Shown here piece after piece: positions 1-9,730 of a stretch of 64,000 bases of DNA. How positions within the stretch are numbered: position 1 is the stretch's first letter; the number at the start of each line of letters is the position of its first letter. The notes beneath the pieces are model-generated. The model was not told the origin of the DNA, made no database searches, and worked only from the letters and a program-made list of their open reading frames with translations. Both the position numbers and the translations under genes were made by a program. The stretch comes from Gammaproteobacteria bacterium (GTDB lineage Bacteria; Pseudomonadota; Gammaproteobacteria; SZUA-152). The DNA lies in assembly GCA_013152545.1 (NCBI GenBank), contig JAADGF010000113.1, positions 1 through 64,000 on the forward strand, written 5' to 3'.

Positions 1-878
1 ATTTTCATAGTTACTTGGTGACTGATCACCATTCGCAGTATGGCCTCACAAGGTTGTAATACTTCATGTAAGCTGCCACATCTTTTTTCATATGCTCACA
101 GGTGGGTTGCGCAATTTTAAATATCCAGTCATGTTTGAGACTGCCAAAAAATCGCTCAACCACAGCATTATCCCAACAGGCTCCAACATCCCCCATGCTC
201 GCTCGTATACCATAGCGGTAGCGCTTGCGGGTATACTGTGAATCACGGTCACTATGAAACACGAGCCCTTTAGGTGGTTGTCTTAAGTTGTAAGCCATCA
301 TCATTGCTCTGCATACTAAGTCTGTTGTCATGCGTTTGCTGACGTACCAGCCTACTATGCGCCGCGAGTACAAATCTATGATAATGGCTAAATACACCCA
401 CCCTTCACCTGTTTTAGATAGGTAATATCGCCTGCATAGACTTGATTAGGCGCGACAGGATTGAAGTTCTGGTTTAATAAATTATCAGCAACTTCATCAC
501 TGTGCTTTCTTTTCGTTGTCACCTTGTATGCAACGCGTTGTGTGACCTTTAAATTCAGTTTTTTCATTAAGTTGCGTACTTTATAACGACCTATTTGAAA
601 GCCTTCTTCACGTAATGGCCTTTTTTAAAATCGCTTTATCCATGTGCAGATTCTTATTTTCCTTGCGCAACCGCTTTAGCTTTTCACGCTCGTCTACCGA
701 CAATGATTTACCTTCAAGCTGAGCTTCAATCTGATCCTTCCAGCGTTACAGCATATTACTGGCTGTACTCAGTGATTTAGCGGCTTCTGGCACTGAATAA
801 CCCTGATACTCCTACCAATGCTACCGCTTCTTCTTTATATTCTTTAGAATACTGTTTGTAATTTCGTTTCTGTCCCAT
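1..878 (-). pseudogene. IS3-family transposase OrfA/OrfB, multiply disrupted
   Basis: OrfA starts with ATG at 878 and reads MGQKRNYKQYSKEYKEEAVA before a frameshift. The next frame gives YSVPEAAKSLS and then hits an in-frame stop. The OrfA coiled-coil part (EREKLKRLRKENKNL) is followed by an apparent internal deletion, because OrfB resumes only at REEGFQIGRYKVRNLMKKL. A one-base loss in an A-run near 411 breaks the frame just after GDITYLK. The rve/DDE core at 26-397 keeps HSDRDSQY and the Glu of NAVVERFFGSLK. A further shift near base 30 removes the normal C-terminus. Family assignment is firm; activity is very unlikely. Confidence 0.85.
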
Positions 879-935
879 TCTGAGACCTCAATAATCGATT
901 TATATTATCTCTTATTAAACTGTCCGAACTGTTGT
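1..935 (-). mobile_element. Decayed IS3-family (IS150-like) insertion sequence, cut by the window edge
   Basis: The minus strand carries the remains of an orfA plus orfB transposase in IS3-family order. The outer limit near 935 is approximate: I place it just beyond the orfA start, where the sequence stops resembling the element, and I did not identify terminal repeats with certainty. The other end lies beyond base 1. Coding is broken in several places (see the transposase entry), so this copy should not be able to move by itself. Confidence 0.7.
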
Positions 936-971
936 TGAATACAAATTGAATGAATGCTTTCTGGTTGCGTT

Positions 972-1901
972 TTAATCACATTGAAATTCTATCAAGTGCT
1001 TATTATGTTTTTTGATAGGCTCTCCTAGGCTGATTTTTCCTCTGCCCCACATTATCCACTCTTCATGGTGGAGATATACATCCAGGTCATCACTGGTGTG
1101 GCTTTTCGGGCTGGCATGAATATAGGAGCCGTTGGTGCTCTGATCTGCAAATATAATTTTGCCTTGCACTGATTTGATAACGGCGTGTATCCGTGATGCG
1201 ACACCGGTAAAAATTTGTATTTCACATTGGCTGCCGCGGCCAATTTCCAGTTGGCGGTGATTAAGGGTGAAGGTTTTTTCCGAATTTAAATAGTTTATTT
1301 TTAGTTGGGTAACGGCGTGACGGTTGTACTTGCGCTGGTCGATATGCGCATAGCGAAGAGTCCTGTTGGTGCGGTCGCTGAAATCCCATAGGGCTTCGTA
1401 AATATCACTAGGTTCTTGTTTTCCTTTCAATAATAGGCAGTTATAGTGACGTGTTCGTCTTTTATAGGTAGGGGACAGATGTTGGTAGGCGCGATCACTG
1501 ATAATGATTTGCCCAGATTTTGCGATTTCAACCATTCTTGCGGCGATATTGACAGTATTGCCGAATGGGTGTCCTTTATCTATATTGGTTTTTCCGTGAT
1601 TGAAACCAATGCGTACTCCTAATTGATAGGCCATACGGTTGCGTAATACTTCCTGAATTTTACATGCTGCCTGATAAGCCTGGTCAGACCCGGGAAAAGT
1701 ACACATGATTTCATCGCCGATGGTTTCTACTACACTTCCCTTGTGTTGTAAAACAATAGCCGACATTGTTTTTAAATAAGCGACGATTTTTTCGTGGGCC
1801 ACAATATCACCTAACGCTTCATGTAATGCCACACTGCCGGCAACATCAGCGAAGAGAATTGCCATTTCTTGTTTGTGTTGGTGCGCCGCGAGTGAGTTCA
1901 T
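972..1901 (-). CDS. Class III adenylate/guanylate cyclase with C-terminal FHA domain
   Basis: This 309-residue protein has a class III cyclase catalytic domain at about residues 10-170 and an FHA phosphopeptide-binding domain at about 215-300. Both metal-binding aspartates are visible (LFADVAGS and GDEIMCTF), as are the transition-state Asn and Arg in NTVNIAARM. The purine-selecting positions are odd: the lysine usual for ATP is Glu (VETIGDE) and the usual Asp is His (GHPFGNTVN), so substrate preference cannot be read as plain ATP. The FHA core is clear (EIGRGSQCEIQI, SRIHAVI, DQSTNGSYI). There is no signal peptide or membrane segment, so it is cytoplasmic. It lies on the same strand as crp but 0.9 kb downstream of it; a cAMP link is only inference. 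Confidence 0.9.
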   Translation of the reverse strand: MNSLAAHQHKQEMAILFADVAGSVALHEALGDIVAHEKIVAYLKTMSAIVLQHKGSVVETIGDEIMCTFPGSDQAYQAACKIQEVLRNRMAYQLGVRIGFNHGKTNIDKGHPFGNTVNIAARMVEIAKSGQIIISDRAYQHLSPTYKRRTRHYNCLLLKGKQEPSDIYEALWDFSDRTNRTLRYAHIDQRKYNRHAVTQLKINYLNSEKTFTLNHRQLEIGRGSQCEIQIFTGVASRIHAVIKSVQGKIIFADQSTNGSYIHASPKSHTSDDLDVYLHHEEWIMWGRGKISLGEPIKKHNKHLIEFQCD

Positions 1902-2819
1902 GCTATGTGCAATACTTAAACGTAAACCTTATTTGTGCTAGTGCCGTGTATTAACTAGAATGCCGATTCAAAAAGCGCTAAAAGCTCAGTTGTTCGACGT
2001 GTTTTCGAAAGTATAAATGATCCTTATAATATCGAGAAAGTGCAACAACACAACAGATAGAGTTTTAGCACTGAACCTCTGCATTCGAGTTAATACCTTA
2101 CAATAGAGTTAATACACTATGCTAGGAGTCTGTCCGAGAATTAGGAAGCCTGCTGCTGCTGCGAAAACGCCAATTTTTACGATCACTACGTTAAATAGGC
2201 TCAATATTCGCTTCAAATGATCGAAAAATGGTCTCCCTCGCGACGGCGGCTATTCTCGGACGGGCCCCTAGGGTATTAGCTCATGAGTTATCCTATCATA
2301 GTCTGCGACTTCTGTTGTGAGCATCTAATACTTTGAATTTAAAGAGCTTTATAGAAGTTAGCTGTTTTTAACTGATAGGCGGTTGCGTTATCACTATTTT
2401 ATATCGCGATTGCTTAAGTTTCACCTACATTAGCTCGTAACGGCTTTACCTGGTTTTTTGCGGTTGAAAATTGACCGATGTGGTGTTTGTAATATTGGTA
2501 TCAAACACTGTGAATATAAGGGGTAGGTGAGTTTCAGCGATTGTTGATAATTCCTCATAAAAAAATGCAGTCATTCAATCTAAAATCATCAGTTGGATAG
2601 CGTATGTAGAGCGCGTTTTTCATCGCACCTATGGGGTTTTCAATGAATACGGCTGTACATGCCGAGCTTGTGTTTTCGCTTAGTGAGGCAAAACGAGTGT
2701 GGTGTAGTTGTCCTACATAAGCGCGAGTGCGCGAGGTCTTAATTATGCTGAAAAATCATTATGCCACTGCGATGGCGTTAGATGACGGTGATATAATGAT
2801 TTACGTTTGACGACGGAAA
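1902..2819. other. Gene-free stretch between the cyclase gene and crp
   Basis: No credible ORF is seen. The stretch holds repeat R1 copy A (2132-2261) and, at about 2580-2625, a sequence similar to the left end of the R2 palindromic element (ATCATCAGTTGGA followed by a GCGCGTTTTT tract). The promoter of the cyclase gene should lie just above 1901 but I see no convincing boxes. Confidence 0.5.
2132..2261 (-). repeat. Dispersed repeat R1, copy A
   Basis: About 130 bp bounded by a perfect 10-bp inverted repeat, GTCCGAGAAT at 2132-2141 and ATTCTCGGAC at 2252-2261. The inside matches, in reverse orientation, the copies at 11140-11300 and 61052-61219: shared landmarks are GCGAATATTGAGCCTA, TTTTTCGAT and a GCGAGGGA block next to one end. 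It has no coding capacity, so it is MITE-like in form. Confidence 0.8.
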
Positions 2820-3467
2820 TTATCGCGTGCCAAATACCACGATGGTTTTTCCGTTGGCAGTGATGAGTTCCTGTTCTTCCATTGTTTTTAGTACACGGCC
2901 GACCATTTCGCGAGAACAACCGACAATACGGCCCAATTCTTGGCGCGTGATACGGATTTGCATACCGTTGGGGTGAGTGATGGCATCCGGTTCTTTGCAT
3001 AATTCAATCAATGTGCGTGCAACACGTCCGGTGACATCTATAAAGGCTAGATCGCCCACTTTGCGGCTTGTTTTTCGTAATCGCAGGGCCATTTGGGAGG
3101 CGAGTTCAAATAAAATTTTGGAATCTTTTTCTGCTAATTGATTAAAGCGGGAGTAACTGATTTCGGCTAATTCACATTGGGTACGTGCGCGTACAAAGGC
3201 GCTACGGTTGGTGTGCTCACCAAATAAACCCATCTCACCAAAGAAGTCTCCAGAATTTAAATAAGCTAAGACAATTTCGCGCCCAGAATCGTCTTCAATT
3301 AGCACCGTCACTGAGCCGTTTACAATGTGGTAGAGCACATCAGGTTTGTCACCTGCATATATGATGAGGCTTTTGCTGGGGTATCGGCGTTTGTGGCAAT
3401 GCCCAAGGAATGATTCAATGGTTTTATTTTCCTGGGGCGGCATGTAAATCGAAGTTGCGTGCATCAT
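2820..3467 (-). CDS. crp: cAMP receptor protein (CRP/Vfr-type) transcriptional regulator
   Basis: This 215-residue Crp/Fnr-family regulator has a cyclic-nucleotide-binding beta-roll (about 15-120), a long dimer helix and a winged helix-turn-helix (about 170-205: [20 protein letters not shown]). The cAMP pocket signature is complete: FGEMGLF and RSAFVRA, with [10 protein letters not shown] in the dimer helix. There is no N-terminal Fe-S cysteine cluster, so it is CRP/Vfr and not FNR. The start is one of two adjacent ATGs. It is divergent from an osmC-like gene, as crp is from yhfA in E. coli and as at the vfr locus of Pseudomonas. Its targets here are not known. Confidence 0.93.
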   Translation of the reverse strand: MMHATSIYMPPQENKTIESFLGHCHKRRYPSKSLIIYAGDKPDVLYHIVNGSVTVLIEDDSGREIVLAYLNSGDFFGEMGLFGEHTNRSAFVRARTQCELAEISYSRFNQLAEKDSKILFELASQMALRLRKTSRKVGDLAFIDVTGRVARTLIELCKEPDAITHPNGMQIRITRQELGRIVGCSREMVGRVLKTMEEQELITANGKTIVVFGTR

Positions 3468-3990
3468 AAATTAAGTTTGGTTGGCGTAAGTGGTTAATGT
3501 AACGTATCAATCTAATGAGTTTTATTGGCAGTTGTTTCTGTAGTCGCCTGATTTACAGTTAAGTACTTTAGAAAACGTGTCTGTTATTGGTGTTGTATGG
3601 GTGATTTGCTCGACGCTTCCATCCAATACAATTTGAAAAATATTTTATCTTCCGTATTACAACGGTTTTTGCTGCGATTCAATTGGCACGTTAGCTTTAT
3701 TAATGTCGTTAGATTGTTCTAAATTAAATATCGTCAGTAAGTGCTATAACTTTAGAAAACTGTGGCCGATGAAGGTGCGCCATTTGATGATTAAGTTATT
3801 ATTACTCAATGGAGTTGTTTCGGGCTTTCAGGTATCTCCTGAATTTAGGGGGCTGTGTCATTGCATGCTCTGTTTGCCTCGTTTCAGGTTTTATTCAGTG
3901 CATTTTGAGGATGGATGTTAAGGGGTGAATAAAATGAGATGTAGATATGCTACTCTTAAATCCAAATCAAAATACGCGCAAGGTGAATCG
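3468..3990. promoter_or_regulatory. Divergent intergenic region between crp and the osmC-like gene
   Basis: About 520 bp separates the two divergent starts, so both promoters must lie here. I see no convincing CRP site or sigma-70 pair by eye. Short ORFs at 3703-3921 and upstream in the osmC frame look fortuitous. Confidence 0.4.
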
Positions 3991-4407
3991 ATGAAAGCGA
4001 GGGTTAAGTGGGTGCAGGACGCGACGTTTGTAGGGGAAAGTGGCAGTGGCCATGAGGTGGTTATGGATGGACCTCCGGAGTTTGGCGGTCGTAACTTGGG
4101 GGTTCGGCCAATGGAGATGATATTATTAGGTGTTGGTGGTTGTACTGCGTTTGATGTGGTCCATATTCTAAGAAAAGCGCGTCAACCTGTTGAAGACTGC
4201 GTGGTGGAATTGAGCGGTGATCGGGCCATGACAGATCCTAAAGTCTTTACCCATATACACCTACATTTGATTATTTCCGGGCATGATTTACCCGAAAAAC
4301 AAGTAGAGCGTGCGGTGAACCTGTCGGCGGAAAAATATTGTTCTGCTACAATCATGCTGCGTCCGGTGGTGACAATTACCCACGACTTTGAAATAGTGAA
4401 TTTATAA
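3991..4407 (+). CDS. OsmC family protein (YhfA-like)
   Basis: This 138-residue protein starts at the ATG at 3991, preceded by AAGGTGAA. An upstream GTG at 3925 would only add an unlikely basic leader. OsmC-family proteins are small dimeric thiol-dependent enzymes or redox proteins of the cytoplasm. The family pattern is visible: RPMEMILLGVGGCTAFDVV carries the first conserved cysteine, and EKYCSATIMLRP carries the second. Position next to crp matches yhfA in E. coli and the OsmC gene by Pseudomonas vfr. It probably belongs to the YhfA-like subgroup; its substrate is unknown. Confidence 0.9.
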   Translation: MKARVKWVQDATFVGESGSGHEVVMDGPPEFGGRNLGVRPMEMILLGVGGCTAFDVVHILRKARQPVEDCVVELSGDRAMTDPKVFTHIHLHLIISGHDLPEKQVERAVNLSAEKYCSATIMLRPVVTITHDFEIVNL

Positions 4408-4652
4408 CAACGTTGTTTAATACATTGCACTAGTATTTTTAGATTATCGCATTATTTTAGAATTCATTTGCTACACCAGTTTTAATCTTTCAAAATAATG
4501 CATGTCGCAACTTAGCCCGCATTAAGTGTGTCCAACAGTTTGCAGGGGTGGCAGCGCGTAAGCCTGTATTGACTTAGTTTGGATGATGTTTTGGGGTAGA
4601 GTGTGGGAGATGAAAAGTATTTGTCAATATCAGTATGAGTGGAGTTTAAAGC

Positions 4653-5453
4653 GTGGATGCCACTATTAAAAAATTACAGTTAAAGGATTTTAACAATTTA
4701 ACTAAAACATTGAGTTTTAATATCTATGACATTTGTTATGCCAACACGCCGCAGCAAGTGCAGGAGTATATTGAGTATATAGATGAAGAATATAACGCTG
4801 AGCGTTTAACTAATATTCTACGTGATGTTGCCAATATCATCGGTGCCAATATTCTAAATATTGCTCGCCAAGATTATGAGCCGCAGGGTGCCAGTGTTAC
4901 GATGTTAATTGGGGAAGAAGCGCAGCCCAACGTCGATGTATTAAATACAGAGACACCGGGGCCTTTGCCGGAGGCTGTGGTGGTGCACCTGGATAAAAGC
5001 CATTTAACCGTTCACACCTATCCGGAGAGTCACCCGGAAAACGGTATTAGTACTTTTCGTGCCGATATTGATGTGTCGACCTGCGGGCAGGTGTCGCCAC
5101 TTAAGGTTTTGAATTATCTAATTCACAGTTTTGATTCAGACATTGTCACGATGGATTATCGGGTGCGTGGGTTTACTCGCGATGTGTGCGGTAATAAACA
5201 TTATATTGATCATGAAATCAATTCGATCCAAAATTTTATTGCTCGGGATACAAAAGAGCGTTACCAAATGATCGATGTGAATGTTTATCAGGAAAATATT
5301 TTTCATACAAAAATGCGGCTAAAAAAAATAAACTTGGATGATTATTTGTTTGGTATCGAAAAGAGTGATTTGAGCGTTACCGAAAGCCAGGAAATCGAAA
5401 GGCAGTTGGAGCATGAAATTTTAGAAATATTTTATGGCCGGAATATTGCGTGA
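4653..5453 (+). CDS. speD: S-adenosylmethionine decarboxylase proenzyme
   Basis: SpeD decarboxylates S-adenosylmethionine to the aminopropyl donor for spermidine synthesis. At 266 residues it is the long E. coli-type form (264 residues). The self-cleavage site is [14 protein letters not shown], with processing expected between Lys115 and Ser116, so that the serine becomes the pyruvoyl cofactor. The [20 protein letters not shown] segment supplies the conserved catalytic Cys region. It starts with GTG at 4653 after a GGAG-type ribosome site. No speE follows in the window. Its position between the OsmC gene and coq7 matches Pseudomonas. Confidence 0.95.
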   Translation: MDATIKKLQLKDFNNLTKTLSFNIYDICYANTPQQVQEYIEYIDEEYNAERLTNILRDVANIIGANILNIARQDYEPQGASVTMLIGEEAQPNVDVLNTETPGPLPEAVVVHLDKSHLTVHTYPESHPENGISTFRADIDVSTCGQVSPLKVLNYLIHSFDSDIVTMDYRVRGFTRDVCGNKHYIDHEINSIQNFIARDTKERYQMIDVNVYQENIFHTKMRLKKINLDDYLFGIEKSDLSVTESQEIERQLEHEILEIFYGRNIA

Positions 5454-5557
5454 ATTATGGTGGCCGGACAGCAGCCTGATTGTACGGAAACGTGCTGAAA
5501 TATACAGCAACGGTAAGATTTTCATTTGTTAGGATGAATTCGCAAGCATTAGTGCAA

Positions 5558-6217
5558 TTATAACCAGAATGCCGTTTTTGTCATTATTTTAGAGGCCAGT
5601 GTCATTGCATGACGAATAGGTGTTGGAAGCGCTACGCCACCGGATTTAGTGGCAAGCGTGGCGTGATTTTGCTCGTCTATTTTCATTTGTTCCAAAATTG
5701 CACGGCTTTTAGCATCTTTGCCGGGTAATTTGGTAAGGTGCTCGTTCAGGTGCTTGACTACCTGACGCTCTGTTTCTGCAACAAAACCCAGGCTCCACTT
5801 GTCTCCGATGCGTCCTGCGGTTGCGCCTATAACTACCGAACCGATATACCAGAAGGGATCTAGAAAGCTGGTATGTGTTTCCAACTCCTGGGTGCGGTTT
5901 GCACACCAAGCAAGATGATCGATTTCTTCCTGCGCGGCTTGTTGCATTTGTTCCCGTACGAGAGGGAGTGCGGCAGTCAATGCCTGGCCCTGATATAGCC
6001 CTTGGGCAGCGATTTCACCAGCGTGATTGATCCGCATTAAACGTCCGGATAGCTGTTGTTCCTGGAATGATAGTGGTTCATCTGTTTGCTGCGCGGCTGG
6101 GGTTGGCCGGGCGGCATGGTTATGGCCTGCCAAGCTCCTTAATCCTGTGTCCAGAATGTTTAAAAAATGATCTAATGTGCTGTGTCGTCGTTGGCTCATG
6201 CCAGCAACATATCGCAT
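5558..6217 (-). CDS. coq7: 3-demethoxyubiquinol 3-hydroxylase (Coq7/UbiF-type di-iron enzyme)
   Basis: This 219-residue di-iron carboxylate hydroxylase carries out the penultimate hydroxylation of ubiquinone synthesis. Iron-binding motifs are seen in order: RINHAGEIAAQ, QEEIDHLAWC, FVAETERQVVKHL and KIDEQNHA. An internal ATG at residue 7 (MSQRRHST) is an alternative start. It converges with speD, as at the Pseudomonas locus. Its presence indicates aerobic ubiquinone-based respiration in this organism. Confidence 0.95.
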   Translation of the reverse strand: MRYVAGMSQRRHSTLDHFLNILDTGLRSLAGHNHAARPTPAAQQTDEPLSFQEQQLSGRLMRINHAGEIAAQGLYQGQALTAALPLVREQMQQAAQEEIDHLAWCANRTQELETHTSFLDPFWYIGSVVIGATAGRIGDKWSLGFVAETERQVVKHLNEHLTKLPGKDAKSRAILEQMKIDEQNHATLATKSGGVALPTPIRHAMTLASKIMTKTAFWL

Positions 6218-6369
6218 TAAGGGTTAGTAAACAAGAACGGACTCAACAATTGTATTGCATGGTGTACGGGCCCATTAAGAGCGCGTTATAATGCAGCATC
6301 TTACATATCGGATAATGCATGCCAGGCAATAATAGCTTATAATTTAACCATGCTTTATATCGAGGGTCC

Positions 6370-6681
6370 ATGACATACTATAAACGCCATCTCTTTTTTT
6401 GTACTCACTGTCGTGACAATGGCTCAGCATGCTGTGAAAATTATGATGCCAAAGTCATGCGGGATTACGCCAAACAACGCACCAAAGCGCTCGGTATTGC
6501 CAAAGGAAGAGATACTGTGCGCGTCAATACGGCAGGTTGCTTGAATCGTTGTGAGGAAGGGCCGGTAGCCGTGGTTTATCCTGACGATGTTTGGTATACC
6601 TACGTGGATAAAGAAGATATCGATGAAATTGTTAATGAGCATTTGTTAAACGGCCGCATCGTAAAACGGTTGACAATTTAG
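6370..6681 (+). CDS. Thioredoxin-like (2Fe-2S) ferredoxin
   Basis: This 103-residue single-domain protein has the NuoE/Shethna-type thioredoxin-like ferredoxin fold. Cluster ligands are likely among CTHCRDNGSACC near the N-terminus and the pair in NTAGCLNRCEEGP near residue 60, which is the family pattern. There is no signal peptide, so it is a cytoplasmic electron carrier; the partner is unknown. An alpha/beta hydrolase gene follows 160 bp downstream on the same strand, a frequent neighbour of this ferredoxin type as I recall. Confidence 0.85.
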   Translation: MTYYKRHLFFCTHCRDNGSACCENYDAKVMRDYAKQRTKALGIAKGRDTVRVNTAGCLNRCEEGPVAVVYPDDVWYTYVDKEDIDEIVNEHLLNGRIVKRLTI

Positions 6682-6841
6682 AGTGCTGTTAGTCGTTAGC
6701 CGCTTCATTGAGATAAAAAATATGCTACGTGGTATTAGGTCTTGTCTCGCTTTGGCTTTTTCTGACTCCCTCTGATGTTTATTCTGAAAATAGTGAGGTA
6801 AGAGTGGCGTGTGGCAGCAAGTGATAATAATTTAGCACCAT

Positions 6842-7549
6842 ATGAATAATACTGACGTTAATAAAACCCGCCAGGCAGAATTGCATCTTTATGATGGTTT
6901 AGCGGAAATACCTTGTTCAGGAGAAAATTTTCTGATTTCTGGTGCAGCAGGACCTCTGGAGGCTGTTTTAGTGCAGCCGGAGTCCTTTGTTGCAGGCGAT
7001 CCCATTGCCGTAGTGTGTCATCCTCATCCGCTACATGGGGGCAGCATGGCTAATAAAGTTGTGCATATAATATCTAATACCTTGAATCATATGGCGCTAA
7101 CAACATTGCGCTTTAATTTTCGAGGTGTTGGTCATTCCATGGGTTGCTTTGATAATGGTGTGGGTGAGGTGCAGGACTTGCTGGCGGTTGCTGCTTGGTT
7201 GGCGCGACGGTATCCTTCATCACCCGTATGGCTGGCAGGGTTTTCGTTTGGCGCTTTTGTCGTTTTTTCTTGTTATGAAGCGGTTGGTGCAGCACGTTTA
7301 TTGCTAGTGGCGCCGCCTGTAGCAAAATTTAGTTTTCCAGAAATTGCCACGCCAGTCACTATACCTTGGATGGTGATTCAGGGTGGCAAGGATGACGTGG
7401 TCTCACCACAGGAGGTCTCTATTTGGGTGCAGCGTCAACCCAACCCCCCTCATTTCGAATGGTTTGCCGATGCGGATCATTTTTTTCATGGCCAATTAAA
7501 TCGCATCAAAGACGTCATTAAAAACCAATGGGATTATGCAGTAGAGTAA
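6842..7549 (+). CDS. Alpha/beta hydrolase, CocE/NonD-like short form
   Basis: This 235-residue cytoplasmic alpha/beta-hydrolase has the early HPHPLHGGSMANKVV loop, the RFNFRGVGHS motif, the nucleophile elbow GFSFG, an acidic residue in GGKDDVVSP and the catalytic His in DADHFFHGQ. This matches the small uncharacterised hydrolases found beside housekeeping genes in many gammaproteobacteria. The start ATG at 6842 gives a full-length fold. Substrate unknown. Confidence 0.85.
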   Translation: MNNTDVNKTRQAELHLYDGLAEIPCSGENFLISGAAGPLEAVLVQPESFVAGDPIAVVCHPHPLHGGSMANKVVHIISNTLNHMALTTLRFNFRGVGHSMGCFDNGVGEVQDLLAVAAWLARRYPSSPVWLAGFSFGAFVVFSCYEAVGAARLLLVAPPVAKFSFPEIATPVTIPWMVIQGGKDDVVSPQEVSIWVQRQPNPPHFEWFADADHFFHGQLNRIKDVIKNQWDYAVE

Positions 7550-7668
7550 GTCGCTCAGTTTGTAATGAAGTCCGCAATGTGTAGCAATTAATGTTTTGAT
7601 AAGTAGGCTTCCCCCTACCTTTTTTACAAACCTTTATCGTGAGTGAATTTCACCTGTTCCATTTGTTG

Positions 7669-7804
7669 CTGTAAAGAACTAACTTGAATATTTTGCTTGT
7701 CTATCCTTGCGTCTTTGGCGTTGCGCAAAAGGTTACATACAACGAGTATGTGCCCATTGCCTTCAATACGAAACGAACCTGTACGACTTATTTCTTTACA
7801 GACC
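7669..7804 (+). repeat. Dispersed repeat R3, copy 1
   Basis: It is bounded by inverted ends, CTGTAAAGAACTAA at 7669 and TTATTTCTTTACAG ending at 7801. The body contains TTTTGCTTGTCTATCCTTGCGTCTT, which recurs in the same orientation near 33770 and in reverse near 45520 and 52645. It ends about 50 bp before the ogt start. Confidence 0.75.
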
Positions 7805-7855
7805 CTTAGGTGGTATTGGAGAAGGCCAATCATTTAGTTGCCTGTTTTAAATAAA

Positions 7856-8368
7856 ATGAATCAAATCAATCGACAATATTACAAAACAAACATCGGGGAA
7901 CTTGTACTGGGTTCTTTTGCTGGCAGACTTTGTTTACTCGATTTTAGATACAGGAGAATGAGAGCGATAGTCGATAATAGAATTAAAAAGGGGCTTGATG
8001 CTGAGTTTGTCGATCAGGATGATGGTGTCTTGACGAAAGCAAGGCGACAGATTGATGAATATCTCAGCGGTGATAGAAAAGAATTCGATTTGCAGTTGCT
8101 AATGGTTGGCACCGATTTTCAGAAAAAAGTGTGGAGTGCTTTGATAAAAGTACCCTATGGCACGACATCAACATACTTACAGCTGGCAAAGGACATTAAT
8201 AATGAAAAAGCAGTTCGGGCTGTTGCTAGTGCAAATGGGGCAAATGCAATAGGCTTGATAATACCCTGTCATCGTATTATTGGTAGCAATGGGGAGCTTG
8301 TTGGGTATGGTGGTGGGCTGTCTATAAAAAAACGATTGTTAGCGTTAGAAAAAAGAATAGCGCTTTAA
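7856..8368 (+). CDS. ogt: Methylated-DNA--[protein]-cysteine S-methyltransferase
   Basis: This 170-residue suicide DNA-repair protein moves the methyl group from O6-methylguanine to its own cysteine. The active-site motif is IIPCHRII, and the helix-turn-helix precedes it (FQKKVWSALIKVPYGTTSTY, AVRAVASANGANAIG). There is no Ada N-terminal zinc domain, so it is an Ogt-like single-function protein. I prefer the ATG at 7856 to a TTG six codons upstream. It lies directly behind an R3 repeat. Confidence 0.92.
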   Translation: MNQINRQYYKTNIGELVLGSFAGRLCLLDFRYRRMRAIVDNRIKKGLDAEFVDQDDGVLTKARRQIDEYLSGDRKEFDLQLLMVGTDFQKKVWSALIKVPYGTTSTYLQLAKDINNEKAVRAVASANGANAIGLIIPCHRIIGSNGELVGYGGGLSIKKRLLALEKRIAL

Positions 8369-8731
8369 CTGGTTTATGATAAAGATAAATGGGCCACCGT
8401 GATATGATATACGATGGTCTGTTTTATACCGCAGCAAAAACGAGCTGGGGGAAGTATGAAGCCGGATGGAACAAGAATGCAGGCTGTATTTTCCAATAAT
8501 AGAGCGAAAAATGTAACGTTGTGGTAACCGCTGAAAAAGCTGACGGCCTTGATGCCAGTTCGGACGACAACAGTAGTATGAACGCAATGAATAAGTTTGT
8601 CATGCATCACTGGGGTCTTAGCGCAAGGAGTGTGTGCTGGGTTCAAATACCTTGACAGAAAAGTAGGTAGCGGCTATCATTCTGCGGCTTTCCCGGGCGA
8701 TTTTTCCCTAGAGTGAATTTGGAGCAGCTGA
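8369..8731. other. Intergenic region ogt to rplM
   Basis: No credible gene is seen. It holds the ribosomal-protein promoter (8652-8680) and probably a leader of some 45 bases before the rplM start. Confidence 0.5.
8652..8680 (+). promoter_or_regulatory. Sigma-70 promoter of rplM-rpsI
   Basis: TTGACA at 8652-8657 and TATCAT at 8675-8680 are separated by exactly 17 bases and lie about 50 bp upstream of the rplM ATG. This is a near-consensus strong promoter, as expected for ribosomal protein genes. Confidence 0.8.
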
Positions 8732-9169
8732 ATGAAAACTTTTAGTGCTAAACCTGCAGAGGTTAAGCGTGACTGGTATGTGATGGACGCGGAAGATAAA
8801 ACATTGGGGCGTATGGCTACTGAGATTGCCCGGCGTTTGCGTGGAAAGCACAAGCCTGAATATACCCCGCATGTGGATACAGGGGATTATATTGTCGTGG
8901 TTAATGCCGGCAAAGTGAAAGTAACTGGCAAGAAAGTCAGCGATAAGATGTATTATCGCCATACCGGCTATCCAGGTGGTATTAGGTCGATGTCATTCGG
9001 GAAAATGCGAGATACGGCGCCCGAGCGTTTAGTTGAAATAGCAGTGAAAGGCATGCTGCCAAAAAATCGCCTTGGTCGTGCAATGATCAAAAAATTGAAA
9101 GTGTATGCTGGCTCTGAGCATCGGCACTCTGCTCAGCAACCAAAAGTACTGGAGCTTTCTTCTTCTTGA
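8732..9169 (+). CDS. rplM: 50S ribosomal protein L13
   Basis: This 145-residue L13, an early assembly protein of the large subunit, has the family hallmarks [42 protein letters not shown] and [12 protein letters not shown]. The C-terminus is a few residues longer than E. coli L13 (142). rpsI follows, but after an unusually long 168-bp gap. Confidence 0.98.
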   Translation: MKTFSAKPAEVKRDWYVMDAEDKTLGRMATEIARRLRGKHKPEYTPHVDTGDYIVVVNAGKVKVTGKKVSDKMYYRHTGYPGGIRSMSFGKMRDTAPERLVEIAVKGMLPKNRLGRAMIKKLKVYAGSEHRHSAQQPKVLELSSS

Positions 9170-9337
9170 GATTTAGGCGAGCGTTACGCCGTCTAACATA
9201 GGGCGGTGCTAAGCCAGTTGGGGTAAACGGCTGAGTTTCTCTCTGCACCTAACTTATCAATCGCTATAGTCCGTCCGGTTTATGGTGGCTATGGTTTAGT
9301 TTATTAATTATTTTAAAGCAAAAGAAAGCAACGGGAT

Positions 9338-9730
9338 ATGGCACAAACACAACATTACAGTACGGGTCGTCGCAAAAGCTCATCAGCGCGCGTTTTCATC
9401 AAAGTGGGAACAGGTAATATTACAGTGAATAAGCGGCCACTCGACCAGTATTTTGGTCGTGAAACGGCGCGTATGATTGTGCGTCAGCCGTTACAATTGG
9501 TTGATTTGAGCGAGAAATTTGATATTAATGTCACTGTTAGTGGTGGAGGGGGTAGTGGTCAGGCTGGTGCGATACGCCATGGCATAACACGTGCGTTGAT
9601 GGAATACGATGAGACCCTGCGTCCTGCGCTACGTAAGGCTGGTTTTGTGACGCGTGATGCCCGCATTGTGGAGCGCAAAAAAGTGGGGTTGCATAAAGCG
9701 CGCAAACGTCCGCAGTTCTCTAAACGCTGA
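9338..9730 (+). CDS. rpsI: 30S ribosomal protein S9
   Basis: This 130-residue S9 has the family signature [19 protein letters not shown] and the typical basic tail [11 protein letters not shown], whose last residues contact P-site tRNA. It is the same length as the E. coli protein. It is cotranscribed with or follows rplM. A TTCGCTGC/GCAGCGAA hairpin downstream (about 9738-9771) lacks a clear T-run. Confidence 0.98.
   Translation: MAQTQHYSTGRRKSSSARVFIKVGTGNITVNKRPLDQYFGRETARMIVRQPLQLVDLSEKFDINVTVSGGGGSGQAGAIRHGITRALMEYDETLRPALRKAGFVTRDARIVERKKVGLHKARKRPQFSKR

Noticed and set aside
1-935. Active IS element
   Set aside because: Frameshifts, an in-frame stop and an internal deletion are all visible in the transposase frames.
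3703-3921. 72-codon ORF in the crp-osmC intergenic region
   Set aside because: No domain and no ribosome site, and it occupies the region where divergent promoters must lie.
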